From NCBI GenBank assembly GCA_947367725.1, contig CANBFZ010000036.1:1-10174 (forward strand): 10,174 nucleotides of DNA. Direction: 5' to 3'. This document shows, piece by piece, positions 1 to 6,601 of this stretch (position 1 is its first letter; each line of letters begins with the position of its first letter). This stretch comes from an uncultured Eubacterium sp. (GTDB lineage: Bacteria; Bacillota; Clostridia; Peptostreptococcales; Anaerovoracaceae). Under the pieces are notes generated by a model, which made no database searches, was not told the origin of the DNA, and saw only the letters and a program-made list of their open reading frames with translations. The translations under genes and the position numbers were made by a program.

Positions 1-66
1 GTAAAGAATTCCTTGGAGACAGAAATCAGCAGTGTAAAGAATTCCTTGGAGGCAGAAATCAGGAAT
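1..66 (+). repeat. Two tandem 33-bp units encoding 11-residue coiled-coil repeats
   Basis: Bases 1-33 and 34-66 are identical at 30 of 33 positions and stay in frame with the coding sequence. A third unit (67-99) is recognisable only at protein level. The array may extend upstream of the window. The high DNA identity, against the diverged third unit, points to recent duplication or slippage. Confidence 0.8.
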
Positions 67-246
67 ATAAAATTGACTTTGGAAAATGAGATCGTCCCTC
101 GGTTGGAAACGACAGAAAACTGCTATACCACTACCTATGAACGCTATGCTAGCGGCATCAATACGTTAGACGGTCTGAAAGCTGATGTGGAAATTCTGAA
201 AAAAGTAGCAGCGGAGCATTCGCGAAAACTACAGAGCATATCCTAA
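1..246 (+). CDS. C-terminal part of a small coiled-coil protein (hypothetical)
   Basis: An open frame runs from base 1 to a TAA at 244-246, so the 5' end lies outside the window. A TTG at 13 could act as a start, but no ribosome binding site is visible and the repeat pattern already begins at base 1, so I treat the gene as 5'-partial. The visible 81 residues open with two near-identical 11-residue units (VKNSLETEISS, VKNSLEAEIRN). A diverged third unit (IKLTLENEIVP) follows, which is a hendecad pattern expected to form an alpha-helical coiled coil. The rest (to KLQSIS) is also charged and helical, with no membrane segment, Cys/His cluster or catalytic motif. Short proteins with an 'IKLTLENE' core are common in Firmicutes and have no assigned function. 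An intrinsic terminator follows 10 bp after the stop. Function unknown. Confidence 0.6.
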   Translation, partial: VKNSLETEISSVKNSLEAEIRNIKLTLENEIVPRLETTENCYTTTYERYASGINTLDGLKADVEILKKVAAEHSRKLQSIS

Positions 247-255
247 ACAGTAAGC

Positions 256-297
256 CTATTTGTATGAAGAGAGAAATTCATGCAAATAGTCTTTTTT
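256..297 (+). terminator. Intrinsic terminator of the coiled-coil gene
   Basis: A 13-bp stem (256-268 with 277-289, one G-U pair) has an 8-base loop and is followed by T-C-TTTTTT (290-297). It lies 10 bp after the stop codon at 246, in the right direction to end that transcript. Confidence 0.88.
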
Positions 298-322
298 GAT
301 TGAAAAGCGAAATTCTATCCTT

Positions 323-347
323 TGTTTCAGTTCACTGAACTGAAACA
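323..347. repeat. 25-bp palindrome, 12-bp arms around one base
   Basis: Bases 323-334 (TGTTTCAGTTCA) are the exact reverse complement of 336-347, with C335 at the centre. No T-run follows on either strand, so it is not a normal intrinsic terminator. Its outer half-sites, GTTTCA and TGAAAC, are the same as those in the activator-type palindromes at 2458-2473 and 8017-8032, but the spacing is 11 instead of 4 bases. It lies between the two convergent terminators at 256-297 and 400-426, where no gene starts. It may be a protein-binding site or simply a cruciform-capable repeat. Confidence 0.6.
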
Positions 348-399
348 CTTCACGCTCGCGCCTTTTCAGGTTCGATTCCTTCCTGATTCTATCGCACAC

Positions 400-426
400 A
401 AAAACGACTGGCAAAGCCAGTCGTTT
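400..426 (-). terminator. Intrinsic terminator of the tRNA-Arg gene
   Basis: Bases 402-412 and 416-426 form a perfect 11-bp stem (AAACGACTGGC with its complement) around a 3-base loop. Read on the minus strand, the stem is followed by a run of T (404 down to 400). It begins at the last base of the tRNA CCA end and so ends the tRNA transcript. It may also stop readthrough from the activator gene upstream. Confidence 0.88.
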
Positions 427-501
427 GGTGCGCCAGACAGGAATCGAACCTGCGGCCTTCACATTCGGAGTGTGCTACTCTATCCCCTGAGCTACTGGCG
501 C
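426..501 (-). tRNA. tRNA-Arg, anticodon CCG
   Basis: A 76-base cloverleaf is readable on the minus strand. The acceptor stem GCGCCAG (501-495) pairs with CTGGCGC (436-430). The D-arm is GCTC-AGGGGATA-GAGT. The anticodon loop is CTCCGAA with anticodon CCG (468-466), which reads the Arg codon CGG. The variable loop is AGGCC. The T-arm is GCAGG-TTCGATT-CCTGT. Discriminator A (429) and an encoded CCA (428-426) follow. The top pair of the anticodon stem (position 27 with 43) is a G-A mismatch and the other four pairs are canonical. The gene has its own promoter (513-542) and terminator (400-426), so it is probably a monocistronic unit. It lies 65 bp downstream of the activator gene on the same strand. 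Confidence 0.96.
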
Positions 502-512
502 ATGACTCTAAT

Positions 513-542
513 AGTATAACACAGATTTTAGTAAAATGTAAA
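513..542 (-). promoter_or_regulatory. Sigma-70-type promoter of the tRNA-Arg gene
   Basis: On the minus strand, TTTACA (542-537) is followed by an 18-base spacer and TATACT (518-513). Each hexamer matches 5 of 6 consensus bases. The predicted start site, near 506, is just upstream of the mature tRNA 5' end at 501. Confidence 0.7.
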
Positions 543-566
543 GCAAAATTATTGTGGAAGCAAGAC

Positions 567-2360
567 TCAGTTAGTGCTGGCGTCGTTTTCCAGTTTTTTC
601 AATTTTCGATAGAGGGAGGTTCTGCTGATGCCTAGTTTTTTTGCCAATTCTTCTCGAGTCATTTTGCCGCTTTTTAAATCTTGCAGATGTTTATGAAGCA
701 CCAAGTTTTCGTATTTTTCTACGTTGGATTTTAGGGTTTCTTTTTCGGTCAGACCCGTTTCTGAATTTGCCAGAGAATGAAACAGTGGCGGAAAGTCGGC
801 TGGCACGATGCAAGGTTCCTGCGCTACGTTAGCAATATATTCCACGACATTTTCAATTTCTCGCACATTGCCTGGCCAGCGATGCAGGGTGAGAAGATTT
901 GCCGCTTCCGCAGAGAAGTCACGCAGTTCTTTTCCCAGCATCTGCGCATATTTCTTTAAAAAGTATTGTGCTAGCGGAAGAATGTCATCCGTTCGTTCCC
1001 GCAGCGGTGGTATGGTAATCGGAATGACATTGAGACGGTAATATAAATCCTCACGAAATTCCTTTGTTTTACACATTTCAGCCAAGTTTTTATTGGTGGC
1101 AGCAATGATGCGTACGTCTATATCAATGAGTTTGTTGCTGCCGATTCGCTCTATCTGTCTGTTTTGAATCACATGGAGCAGCTTGACCTGCATGGCAAGG
1201 GGCAGTTCGCCAATTTCGTCGATGAAGATCGTGCCGCCGTTTGCTGCCTCAAATTTTCCGATATGTCCGCCCTTGGATGCGCCGGTGAAGGCGCCGTCGA
1301 CATAGCCGAAGAGTTCGCTTTCAATGAGATTTTCTGGAATTGCGCCGCAGTTGATGGTAATAAACGGCGCACTGAACCGAGGACCTTCTGCGTAGATGGC
1401 TCTTGCGAACATTTCCTTACCCACGCCGCTTTCTCCGGTAATCAAAACAGTGGAGGTGCTGGCGGCAATCTTGCGGGCAAATTCTTTTACTTTGGAAAGT
1501 TCTATGCTGTCACCGATGATGGAATCGAAGTGCATCGTATTGGAGCCGAGCACTTTGTAGGCAGTCTTTTTAACTTCAGCGATGTCATCAAAGAAGATGA
1601 TAACCCGCTGCAGGGCGTTTTCGTTGTAGACCGGTTTGCAGGATGCCATAATCTTGATATTTTCTTCTTTAAAGTGCAGCTCTCTGTTTTGAAATCCTGT
1701 TTTTGTATTTAAAAAAATAGCGGTGGCAGCAGGCCAGAAGGCATCCAGGTGTAGTCCCGAAAGTCCCCAGCTCAGGTTTGCGCTGGTGAGGATGTGAGAC
1801 TCTGCTTTTTTGTTGGCATTGGTAATATAGCCGTTGCTGTCAATGACGATGATACCCTGGGGAGATCCGTTGACAATTTCGGTCAGTAGGTTGGACTGTA
1901 CGTTCAGATCACGTAGATGATCGATATTGCCAAGATAGGAGGAAAGGAGGGTCGCCATGTTTTTCAGATAGTTGCAGATGGAAAACTGATTGTCGATGAG
2001 ATGTCTGTATTGGACGTCGGTAAAAGCGACCAGAGAGATAATGCCAATGTGTTTTTCATGGTAGGAAATGGTGCAGCAGATTTCACCTTTCTCTCCACTA
2101 ATCCATTCTGCCGGTCCGTAGAGTGGATCGTTGATATCATCTACCACATAGGTGCCGCCCACGCGAAGCAGATATTTATATAAAAATTCTTCTACATAGC
2201 GGCTCTCAGCCTCGTAAGTGCCGATGCGTTCCTGATACTGTCCTGTACCTGCGATAATCTTCAGACTCTCGTCCAGAATCAGGGTTTCGATATTTAAGAC
2301 GGTGGATATGGCGTTGGCGACCTGCTGTACGGTCGGCTGAATATTTACTAATCGGCTCAT
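567..2360 (-). CDS. Sigma-54-dependent transcriptional activator (sensor/PAS - AAA+ - Fis-type HTH)
   Basis: This is a 597-residue enhancer-binding protein that remodels RNA polymerase-sigma-54 using ATP. Residues 1-150 look like a GAF-type ligand-sensing region, with no receiver domain and so probably no phosphorelay. A PAS-like domain covers about 155-262 (NGSPQGIIVIDSNGYI). The AAA+ domain covers about 280-520, with Walker A GESGVGKE (309-316), the sigma-54-contacting GAFTGA (356-361), Walker B TIFIDE (377-382), arginine-finger segment REDLYYRL (436-443) and WPGNVRE (495-501). A Fis-type helix-turn-helix sits near 568-590. The ATG at 2360 is chosen because AAGGAG (2376-2371) precedes it. 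The upstream in-frame codons would run through both promoters in the intergenic region. It is divergent from the transporter operon, which starts with a -24/-12 promoter, so it most likely activates that operon and the molybdenum hydroxylase gene. No hairpin is seen after the stop. Confidence 0.96.
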   Translation of the reverse strand: MSRLVNIQPTVQQVANAISTVLNIETLILDESLKIIAGTGQYQERIGTYEAESRYVEEFLYKYLLRVGGTYVVDDINDPLYGPAEWISGEKGEICCTISYHEKHIGIISLVAFTDVQYRHLIDNQFSICNYLKNMATLLSSYLGNIDHLRDLNVQSNLLTEIVNGSPQGIIVIDSNGYITNANKKAESHILTSANLSWGLSGLHLDAFWPAATAIFLNTKTGFQNRELHFKEENIKIMASCKPVYNENALQRVIIFFDDIAEVKKTAYKVLGSNTMHFDSIIGDSIELSKVKEFARKIAASTSTVLITGESGVGKEMFARAIYAEGPRFSAPFITINCGAIPENLIESELFGYVDGAFTGASKGGHIGKFEAANGGTIFIDEIGELPLAMQVKLLHVIQNRQIERIGSNKLIDIDVRIIAATNKNLAEMCKTKEFREDLYYRLNVIPITIPPLRERTDDILPLAQYFLKKYAQMLGKELRDFSAEAANLLTLHRWPGNVREIENVVEYIANVAQEPCIVPADFPPLFHSLANSETGLTEKETLKSNVEKYENLVLHKHLQDLKSGKMTREELAKKLGISRTSLYRKLKKLENDASTN

Positions 2361-2391
2361 ATGGCTTGTTCTCCTTGTACTATATGGTAGA

Positions 2392-2420
2392 ATTATAAGA
2401 CCGACACGGTTGGCTGTCAA
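2392..2420 (-). promoter_or_regulatory. Consensus sigma-70 promoter of the activator gene
   Basis: On the minus strand, TTGACA (2420-2415), a 17-base spacer and TATAAT (2397-2392) match the housekeeping consensus perfectly. The predicted start is near 2385, leaving a leader of roughly 25 bases that includes the AAGGAG at 2376-2371. Such a strong promoter suggests constitutive synthesis of the activator. This is expected if its activity, rather than its amount, responds to the signal. Confidence 0.87.
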
Positions 2421-2457
2421 GGAGAATGTTACTTTTTTAGGACTAAAAAAATATAAT

Positions 2458-2473
2458 GTTTCAAATATGAAAC
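2458..2473. promoter_or_regulatory. 16-bp palindrome, probable upstream activator site 1
   Basis: GTTTCA-AATA-TGAAAC is a perfect inverted repeat with a 4-base centre. Its centre is about 105 bp upstream of the GG of the -24 element and about 130 bp upstream of the predicted start at 2595, the usual enhancer position for sigma-54 activators. It differs from the palindrome at 8017-8032 at only one base. It lies 38 bp upstream of the activator gene's own -35 box, so an effect on that gene is also possible. Confidence 0.75.
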
Positions 2474-2567
2474 GTAAAATGACGGAAAAATCAGGCATAA
2501 TTCTGTTTGTTTTCATGAAATGCCCCGCAGACCGCTGTTTTTCAAGAGGTACTTCGAAAATACGGCA

Positions 2568-2583
2568 TTGGCACATTCTTTGC
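2568..2583 (+). promoter_or_regulatory. Sigma-54 (-24/-12) promoter of the transporter operon
   Basis: TTGGCAC-ATTCT-TTGC has the invariant GG (2570-2571) and GC (2582-2583) at the required separation (11 bases from the last G of GG to the G of GC). It matches the sigma-54 consensus at every conserved base. The predicted start is about 2595, giving a leader of about 54 bases before the transporter ATG. It faces the operon and lies next to a gene for a sigma-54 activator. Confidence 0.92.
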
Positions 2584-2648
2584 GTAAAATATGCGAAAGG
2601 ACAGCAAGCAGCTGTCTAAAGTGCCATAATTCATGAAGGAGGATACAT

Positions 2649-4049
2649 ATGGACAAGAAATTATCTTTAAAAGCCAAAATTGCCTATAGTATGGGCGGAT
2701 TTGGCGAAGCGATGCCACTGAACTTATTTAATGTTTACTTCGTATATTTTATGACCGACGTGGCTGGCGTTCCTGCTGCCTTTGCAGGTACCATTGCCTT
2801 AATCGGCGTATTGTGGGACGCAATTACAGATCCGATTGTGGGTAAGCTGTCGGATACCTGCACATCTCCAATGGGAAGAAGAAGGGCATACATGTGTCGA
2901 GCTATCATTCCGCTGGCACTATTTGTGATTATGCTCTTTACGCCAGTAAATTTGACGGGCGTTGCACAGATGGCATACTATATTGTGGCTGCACTGGGCT
3001 TCTGGCTCACCCTGACGATGTGGGTCATTCCGTTCTTTGCGTTTGGTGCTGAGATCACTTCCGACTATAACGAAAGAAATACGCTGCGTACGGTAGTTAT
3101 GATTCTGGAAAATGCGATTTTGATTTTATGTACATCGGGTCCGATGTGGGTACTCAGCTGGACCCTCAATCATGGTGGGCAGGAAGCCGATGCATGGAAA
3201 TATACCGCATGGATTACAGGCGCAATTCTTCTGATTACCTGTGTAATCTGCGTGTACTTTACCAAGGGATGGGATCAGCCATATCAGAAGGCGGAAAACG
3301 TCAAAGCAGAGAACCTGTTTGTCACGTTCAAAGAACTGTTTAAGATCCGCACCTTTAGATTTCTGACGATTTCTATGATGCTAGCGTTGTTTGGACTGCT
3401 CTTAATTTCTACCAATTTGGTTTATATTATGAACAATTTGGCAAGACTGACGCCAGAAGAACAGAGCTTATTCTGGATTGTATTTAGCGTGGCGATTATG
3501 GTGATGCTGCCATTTGCCAATAAATTGTGCAATACCATCGGTAAGAGAGAAGTTTTGATCGGTGTAGTAGTGATTCAGGTCATTGCAGGCATCATTTGTT
3601 TCTTCATGAGCCTGGAAAACAGAATCGCATTCTATATTTACATCGTTGCGTTGGTACTGTGCAATGGTTGTCTTGTAGCGCACTATGTTACCTTAGCCTA
3701 TGACAGCTGTGAAGTGGATGAGTTTGTCAATGGAAAACGTCGTGAGGGCAGTATCGTCGCATTGATGTCTTTCATTCAGAAAGCTGGCGGCGCGCTGGCA
3801 ATGTGGATTGCGGGCATCTCACTGTCAATGATCGGTTACGACGGGATGGCAGTAGAACAGACGCCGGAAGTATTGTCAGGACTCAATACCGTCATTACAG
3901 TGATTCCGACGATCTTCTTTATCTTGGCAGCGATCGCACTGTATAAATATCCTGTAACCAAAAAGAATTTTGCGGCACTGCAAGAAGCGCTGGAAAAGAA
4001 AAAGGCTGGAGAGCCATATTCGACAGATCGCTTCCAGGAATTGCTGTAA
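2649..4049 (+). CDS. GPH-family (MFS_2) cation symporter
   Basis: This 466-residue inner-membrane carrier has about 12 hydrophobic segments and is the usual length for the glycoside-pentoside-hexuronide:cation symporter family. Diagnostic motifs are DPIVGKLSD followed by GRRR (61-79) and the central-to-C-terminal signature ending in GKRREGSIVALMSFIQKAGG (about 350-381), with Asp and Glu residues just before it. AAGGAGG (2636-2642) lies 6 bases before the ATG. It is the first gene of a sigma-54-controlled operon and is followed after 16 bp by the amidohydrolase, so it probably imports that enzyme's substrate or a precursor. Known family members carry mostly sugars and uronides, but no carbohydrate enzyme is present here. 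The cargo is therefore probably not a simple sugar, and the substrate cannot be read from the sequence. Confidence 0.92.
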   Translation: MDKKLSLKAKIAYSMGGFGEAMPLNLFNVYFVYFMTDVAGVPAAFAGTIALIGVLWDAITDPIVGKLSDTCTSPMGRRRAYMCRAIIPLALFVIMLFTPVNLTGVAQMAYYIVAALGFWLTLTMWVIPFFAFGAEITSDYNERNTLRTVVMILENAILILCTSGPMWVLSWTLNHGGQEADAWKYTAWITGAILLITCVICVYFTKGWDQPYQKAENVKAENLFVTFKELFKIRTFRFLTISMMLALFGLLLISTNLVYIMNNLARLTPEEQSLFWIVFSVAIMVMLPFANKLCNTIGKREVLIGVVVIQVIAGIICFFMSLENRIAFYIYIVALVLCNGCLVAHYVTLAYDSCEVDEFVNGKRREGSIVALMSFIQKAGGALAMWIAGISLSMIGYDGMAVEQTPEVLSGLNTVITVIPTIFFILAAIALYKYPVTKKNFAALQEALEKKKAGEPYSTDRFQELL

Positions 4050-4065
4050 TGGAAGAAGGGGAAAG

Positions 4066-5256
4066 ATGATGACAGAGAATAAGATTTTGCTTGCAAGTGC
4101 AAATGTGTTAGACGTGTATCAAGGTGAGAGTCGCCTACAGCACGATGTTTATATTGAAGGAAATACCATAAAGGAAGTTTGCCCCCATGGGCAGCTTTCC
4201 TTTGGAGAAGATGTAGAGGTAGTGGATTGCACGGGAAAGACAATTATGCCGGGACTGATGGATTGTCATGTACATTTGTGCATGGATCCTGCTTGTGCAG
4301 ATCCAGCTGTCATAGCGGCGAAAAGTGATGCGGATCTTACCATTGACGCCATAAACCATATGGATGCACTGCTGAAAAATGGAATCACGTATGTGCGTGG
4401 GATGGGCGATCCGAGAAATATTGATATTGTACTTTCCCAGGCGAAAAAAGAGGGAAAGATCGATGGTCCAGATATTCTGCCCTGTGGAAAACTAATCTGT
4501 ATGACCGGTGGTCACGGCTGGCAGCTCGGTGATGAAGTAGATAGTCCCGATGAGATGCGAAAGGCTGTACGAAAGCTTTTGAAGGCTGGCGCCGGACATA
4601 TCAAAATGATGGCAACTGGCGGTGTGATGACCCGCGGTGTCAAGACCACATCCACGCAGCTGACCTATGAAGAACTGAAAGCGGGCATTGAAGAGGCGGA
4701 ACATGCAGGCATCAAGACTGCCACCCATGCCCAGGGCAACGCAGGCATCAGAAATGCGGTGCGCGCAGGGATTCACTCGGTAGAACACGGCTTTTATCTG
4801 GACGAGGAGATTGTCAGCTGGATGATTGAGAAGGGCACTTTTTATGTGCCGACGCTGGTGGCAGTGTATGAGATATTAAATCAAAAAGACAGCCTGCCAT
4901 CCTATCTCGTAGAAAAAGCGGAAGTGGCAAAGGACGCCCACAGAGCAAGTTTTCAGCTTGCTTTAAAGTCCGGTGTAAAGATTGCACTGGGAACAGACGC
5001 AGGTACGCCGTTCAACCAGTTTGGAAGCGCTAGAGATGAGTTTCTCTATATGATTGAAGCAGGTATGAGCCCGGTGCAGGCGGTCAGAAGTGCTACCTGC
5101 ATAGCGGCGCAGCTTTTAGATGTAGAAGACCGGTTCGGCAGTATTGCGCCGGGAAAAGCTGCAGATCTGTTGATTTTGCAGAATTGTATTTATGACGAGC
5201 CGGGGACGATCAAGGCGCCATTTGTCGTTTACAAAGGGGGAAAACGCTATGTATAA
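4066..5256 (+). CDS. Amidohydrolase-superfamily metal hydrolase (prolidase/imidazolonepropionase-like)
   Basis: This is a 396-residue cytoplasmic TIM-barrel hydrolase. All the metal-site residues of a binuclear amidohydrolase are visible: HxH in MDCHVHL (H68, H70), a probable carboxylated lysine in HIKMMATGG (K180), H221 in THAQG, H241 in VEHGF and the catalytic Asp D311 in LGTDAGTP. The overall pattern, including the GGHGW stretch near 148-152, fits the group that contains Xaa-Pro and Xaa-Arg/Lys dipeptidases and ochratoxin-type amidases. That suggests cleavage of an amide or C-terminal peptide bond, but the substrate side chain is unknown. Two ATGs occur in tandem (4066 and 4069) after a G-rich AAGGGGA (4056-4062), and I use the first. 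No signal peptide is seen. The 3' end overlaps the tldD-like gene by 8 bp, so the two are translationally coupled. Confidence 0.92.
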   Translation: MMTENKILLASANVLDVYQGESRLQHDVYIEGNTIKEVCPHGQLSFGEDVEVVDCTGKTIMPGLMDCHVHLCMDPACADPAVIAAKSDADLTIDAINHMDALLKNGITYVRGMGDPRNIDIVLSQAKKEGKIDGPDILPCGKLICMTGGHGWQLGDEVDSPDEMRKAVRKLLKAGAGHIKMMATGGVMTRGVKTTSTQLTYEELKAGIEEAEHAGIKTATHAQGNAGIRNAVRAGIHSVEHGFYLDEEIVSWMIEKGTFYVPTLVAVYEILNQKDSLPSYLVEKAEVAKDAHRASFQLALKSGVKIALGTDAGTPFNQFGSARDEFLYMIEAGMSPVQAVRSATCIAAQLLDVEDRFGSIAPGKAADLLILQNCIYDEPGTIKAPFVVYKGGKRYV

Positions 5257-6589
5257 CTTCCCAGAAAATCTTTATACCGATATACGAATTGACAACTACA
5301 ATGAAACCCAACTAACCTATGATAGGGAGGTTTTAGCAGAGATTAAGGAAAAAGATGTAGAAGGCGTCTTTCTTCGCATTTATGACGGACATCGCTGGTA
5401 CTACAGTTCTTTTACGGGAAAATCGCAGATTCAGGAGGAAATCGATGCGCTGGCAGCAAAGGCGTCACCGAATCCTTCGGTATACGACTGTCCAGTGGTA
5501 AAGAAACTGGAAGCAAACCAATATCGGCGGCTAGCCTATGAAGACGGATTCGGCAAATTGCCTTTGGATGACAAAATTGCGGTAGTCTCCAAATATCCTG
5601 TTCAGTACATGTCGCAGTGCAGCCTGATGACCGATTTGACTACACAGCTGCTTTTGATTCACAATGTGCGGGAGTTTTACTCCAGCAAGGGTGCAGACCT
5701 TTATTATGATGAAGAGGTTCTGTCGCTGGTGCTGTCGGGTACTTTTGCCTGCGGTGAGAATGTGCTGGTGGAAAATTACGAGAAATTTGGCCATAAACTT
5801 TCTGATCTTGATGCGCGTGTGGACAGAGAGATCACAGAGCATATCCAAAAAGCAGAAGAATATGTACGGGAGTGCGTCAGCGTTGAGCCGGGCACGTATC
5901 CGGTTGTCTTTTCTCCGGAAAATACAGGTCTTCTCTGTCATGAAAGCGTAGGACACAAGAGTGAAGGTGATTTCTTTGTGGATGCGCCAGGCATGGAACG
6001 CATCTGGACCATGGGTGAGGAAATCTGTGATGGAGGGATTTCTATTGTAGATGACGGAGAAATCGAATCCTCTATTTATCTGCCTTTTGATGATGAAGGC
6101 ACCAAATCCAGACCGACGGCTATCGTAAAAGAGGGCTGTGTGGGCGATCGCATGACAAATGCCGCTGCAGCGGCAGAACTGGATCTGCCGATGACAGGCA
6201 ATGCGAGAGCCATCGACTACACTTGGGAGCCTATGGTGCGAATGACGACCGTATACCTGAATCCTGGCACTTTACCAATGGAGGATTTGTTCAAAGGCAT
6301 CGAAAAAGGAATCTTTGCGGATACCTATATTGCAGGCGGCGGTCTGGATGTGTTCAGCATCGCGCCGGGCAGATGTTATTTGATAGAAAATGGAAAAATA
6401 ACAAAACCGGTAGCAGTATCGCTGATTTTTGCCAGATGCAAAGACGCGCTGGCGTCTATCGAGGGCAGAACGAAGGAAGTCATTCTAAAACCGGCATATT
6501 ACATTCGCTGCGGGAAACCGCCGCAGCTTGGACTTGCTACATCAGACGGCGGACCATATGTGCGATTTAAGTCGCTTAGTGTCGTATAG
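5249..6589 (+). CDS. tldD: TldD-type metalloprotease, catalytic subunit
   Basis: This 446-residue protein is close to the usual TldD length. The zinc motif HExxxH is present as HESVGH (231-236), followed by KSEGD as in TldD (EGD). A conserved Cys near the C-terminus (C421 in IRCGKPPQLG) is the expected third metal ligand, so the subunit should be active. TldD-TldE heterodimers are cytoplasmic proteases with a buried active site that degrade unfolded peptides and, in known cases, mature peptides such as microcin B17. The ATG at 5249 lies inside the end of the amidohydrolase gene, and the AAAGGGGG at 5233-5240 upstream of it decides the start. The partner gene follows 12 bp later. The sequence is diverged from the housekeeping type and its operon is inducible, which suggests a dedicated peptide or amide substrate. 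The symbol denotes the family, not proven orthology with E. coli TldD. Confidence 0.92.
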   Translation: MYNFPENLYTDIRIDNYNETQLTYDREVLAEIKEKDVEGVFLRIYDGHRWYYSSFTGKSQIQEEIDALAAKASPNPSVYDCPVVKKLEANQYRRLAYEDGFGKLPLDDKIAVVSKYPVQYMSQCSLMTDLTTQLLLIHNVREFYSSKGADLYYDEEVLSLVLSGTFACGENVLVENYEKFGHKLSDLDARVDREITEHIQKAEEYVRECVSVEPGTYPVVFSPENTGLLCHESVGHKSEGDFFVDAPGMERIWTMGEEICDGGISIVDDGEIESSIYLPFDDEGTKSRPTAIVKEGCVGDRMTNAAAAAELDLPMTGNARAIDYTWEPMVRMTTVYLNPGTLPMEDLFKGIEKGIFADTYIAGGGLDVFSIAPGRCYLIENGKITKPVAVSLIFARCKDALASIEGRTKEVILKPAYYIRCGKPPQLGLATSDGGPYVRFKSLSVV

Positions 6590-6601
6590 GAGGGAGCAGA
6601 T

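Noticed and set aside
367..451. The T-arm match read as an attachment-site duplication from an integrated element.
   Set aside because: The copies are inverted and not direct repeats, and no integrase or other mobile-element gene is in the window.
256..462. A 68-residue open frame on the minus strand.
   Set aside because: It runs through the tRNA T-arm, two terminators and the palindrome, so it is an RNA-gene artefact.
1164..1712. A 182-residue open frame on the plus strand inside the activator gene.
   Set aside because: It is antisense to the conserved AAA+ domain, with no ribosome binding site or recognisable domain.
2361..2576. A 72-codon N-terminal extension of the activator starting at an ATG at 2576.
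   Set aside because: It would translate through the sigma-54 promoter, the palindrome and the activator's own consensus sigma-70 promoter. The ATG at 2360 has a good AAGGAG and lies just downstream of that promoter.
3970..4065. An upstream in-frame ATG for the amidohydrolase at 3970.
   Set aside because: It lies within the transporter gene and has no ribosome binding site, and the family's conserved N-terminal strand begins after 4066.
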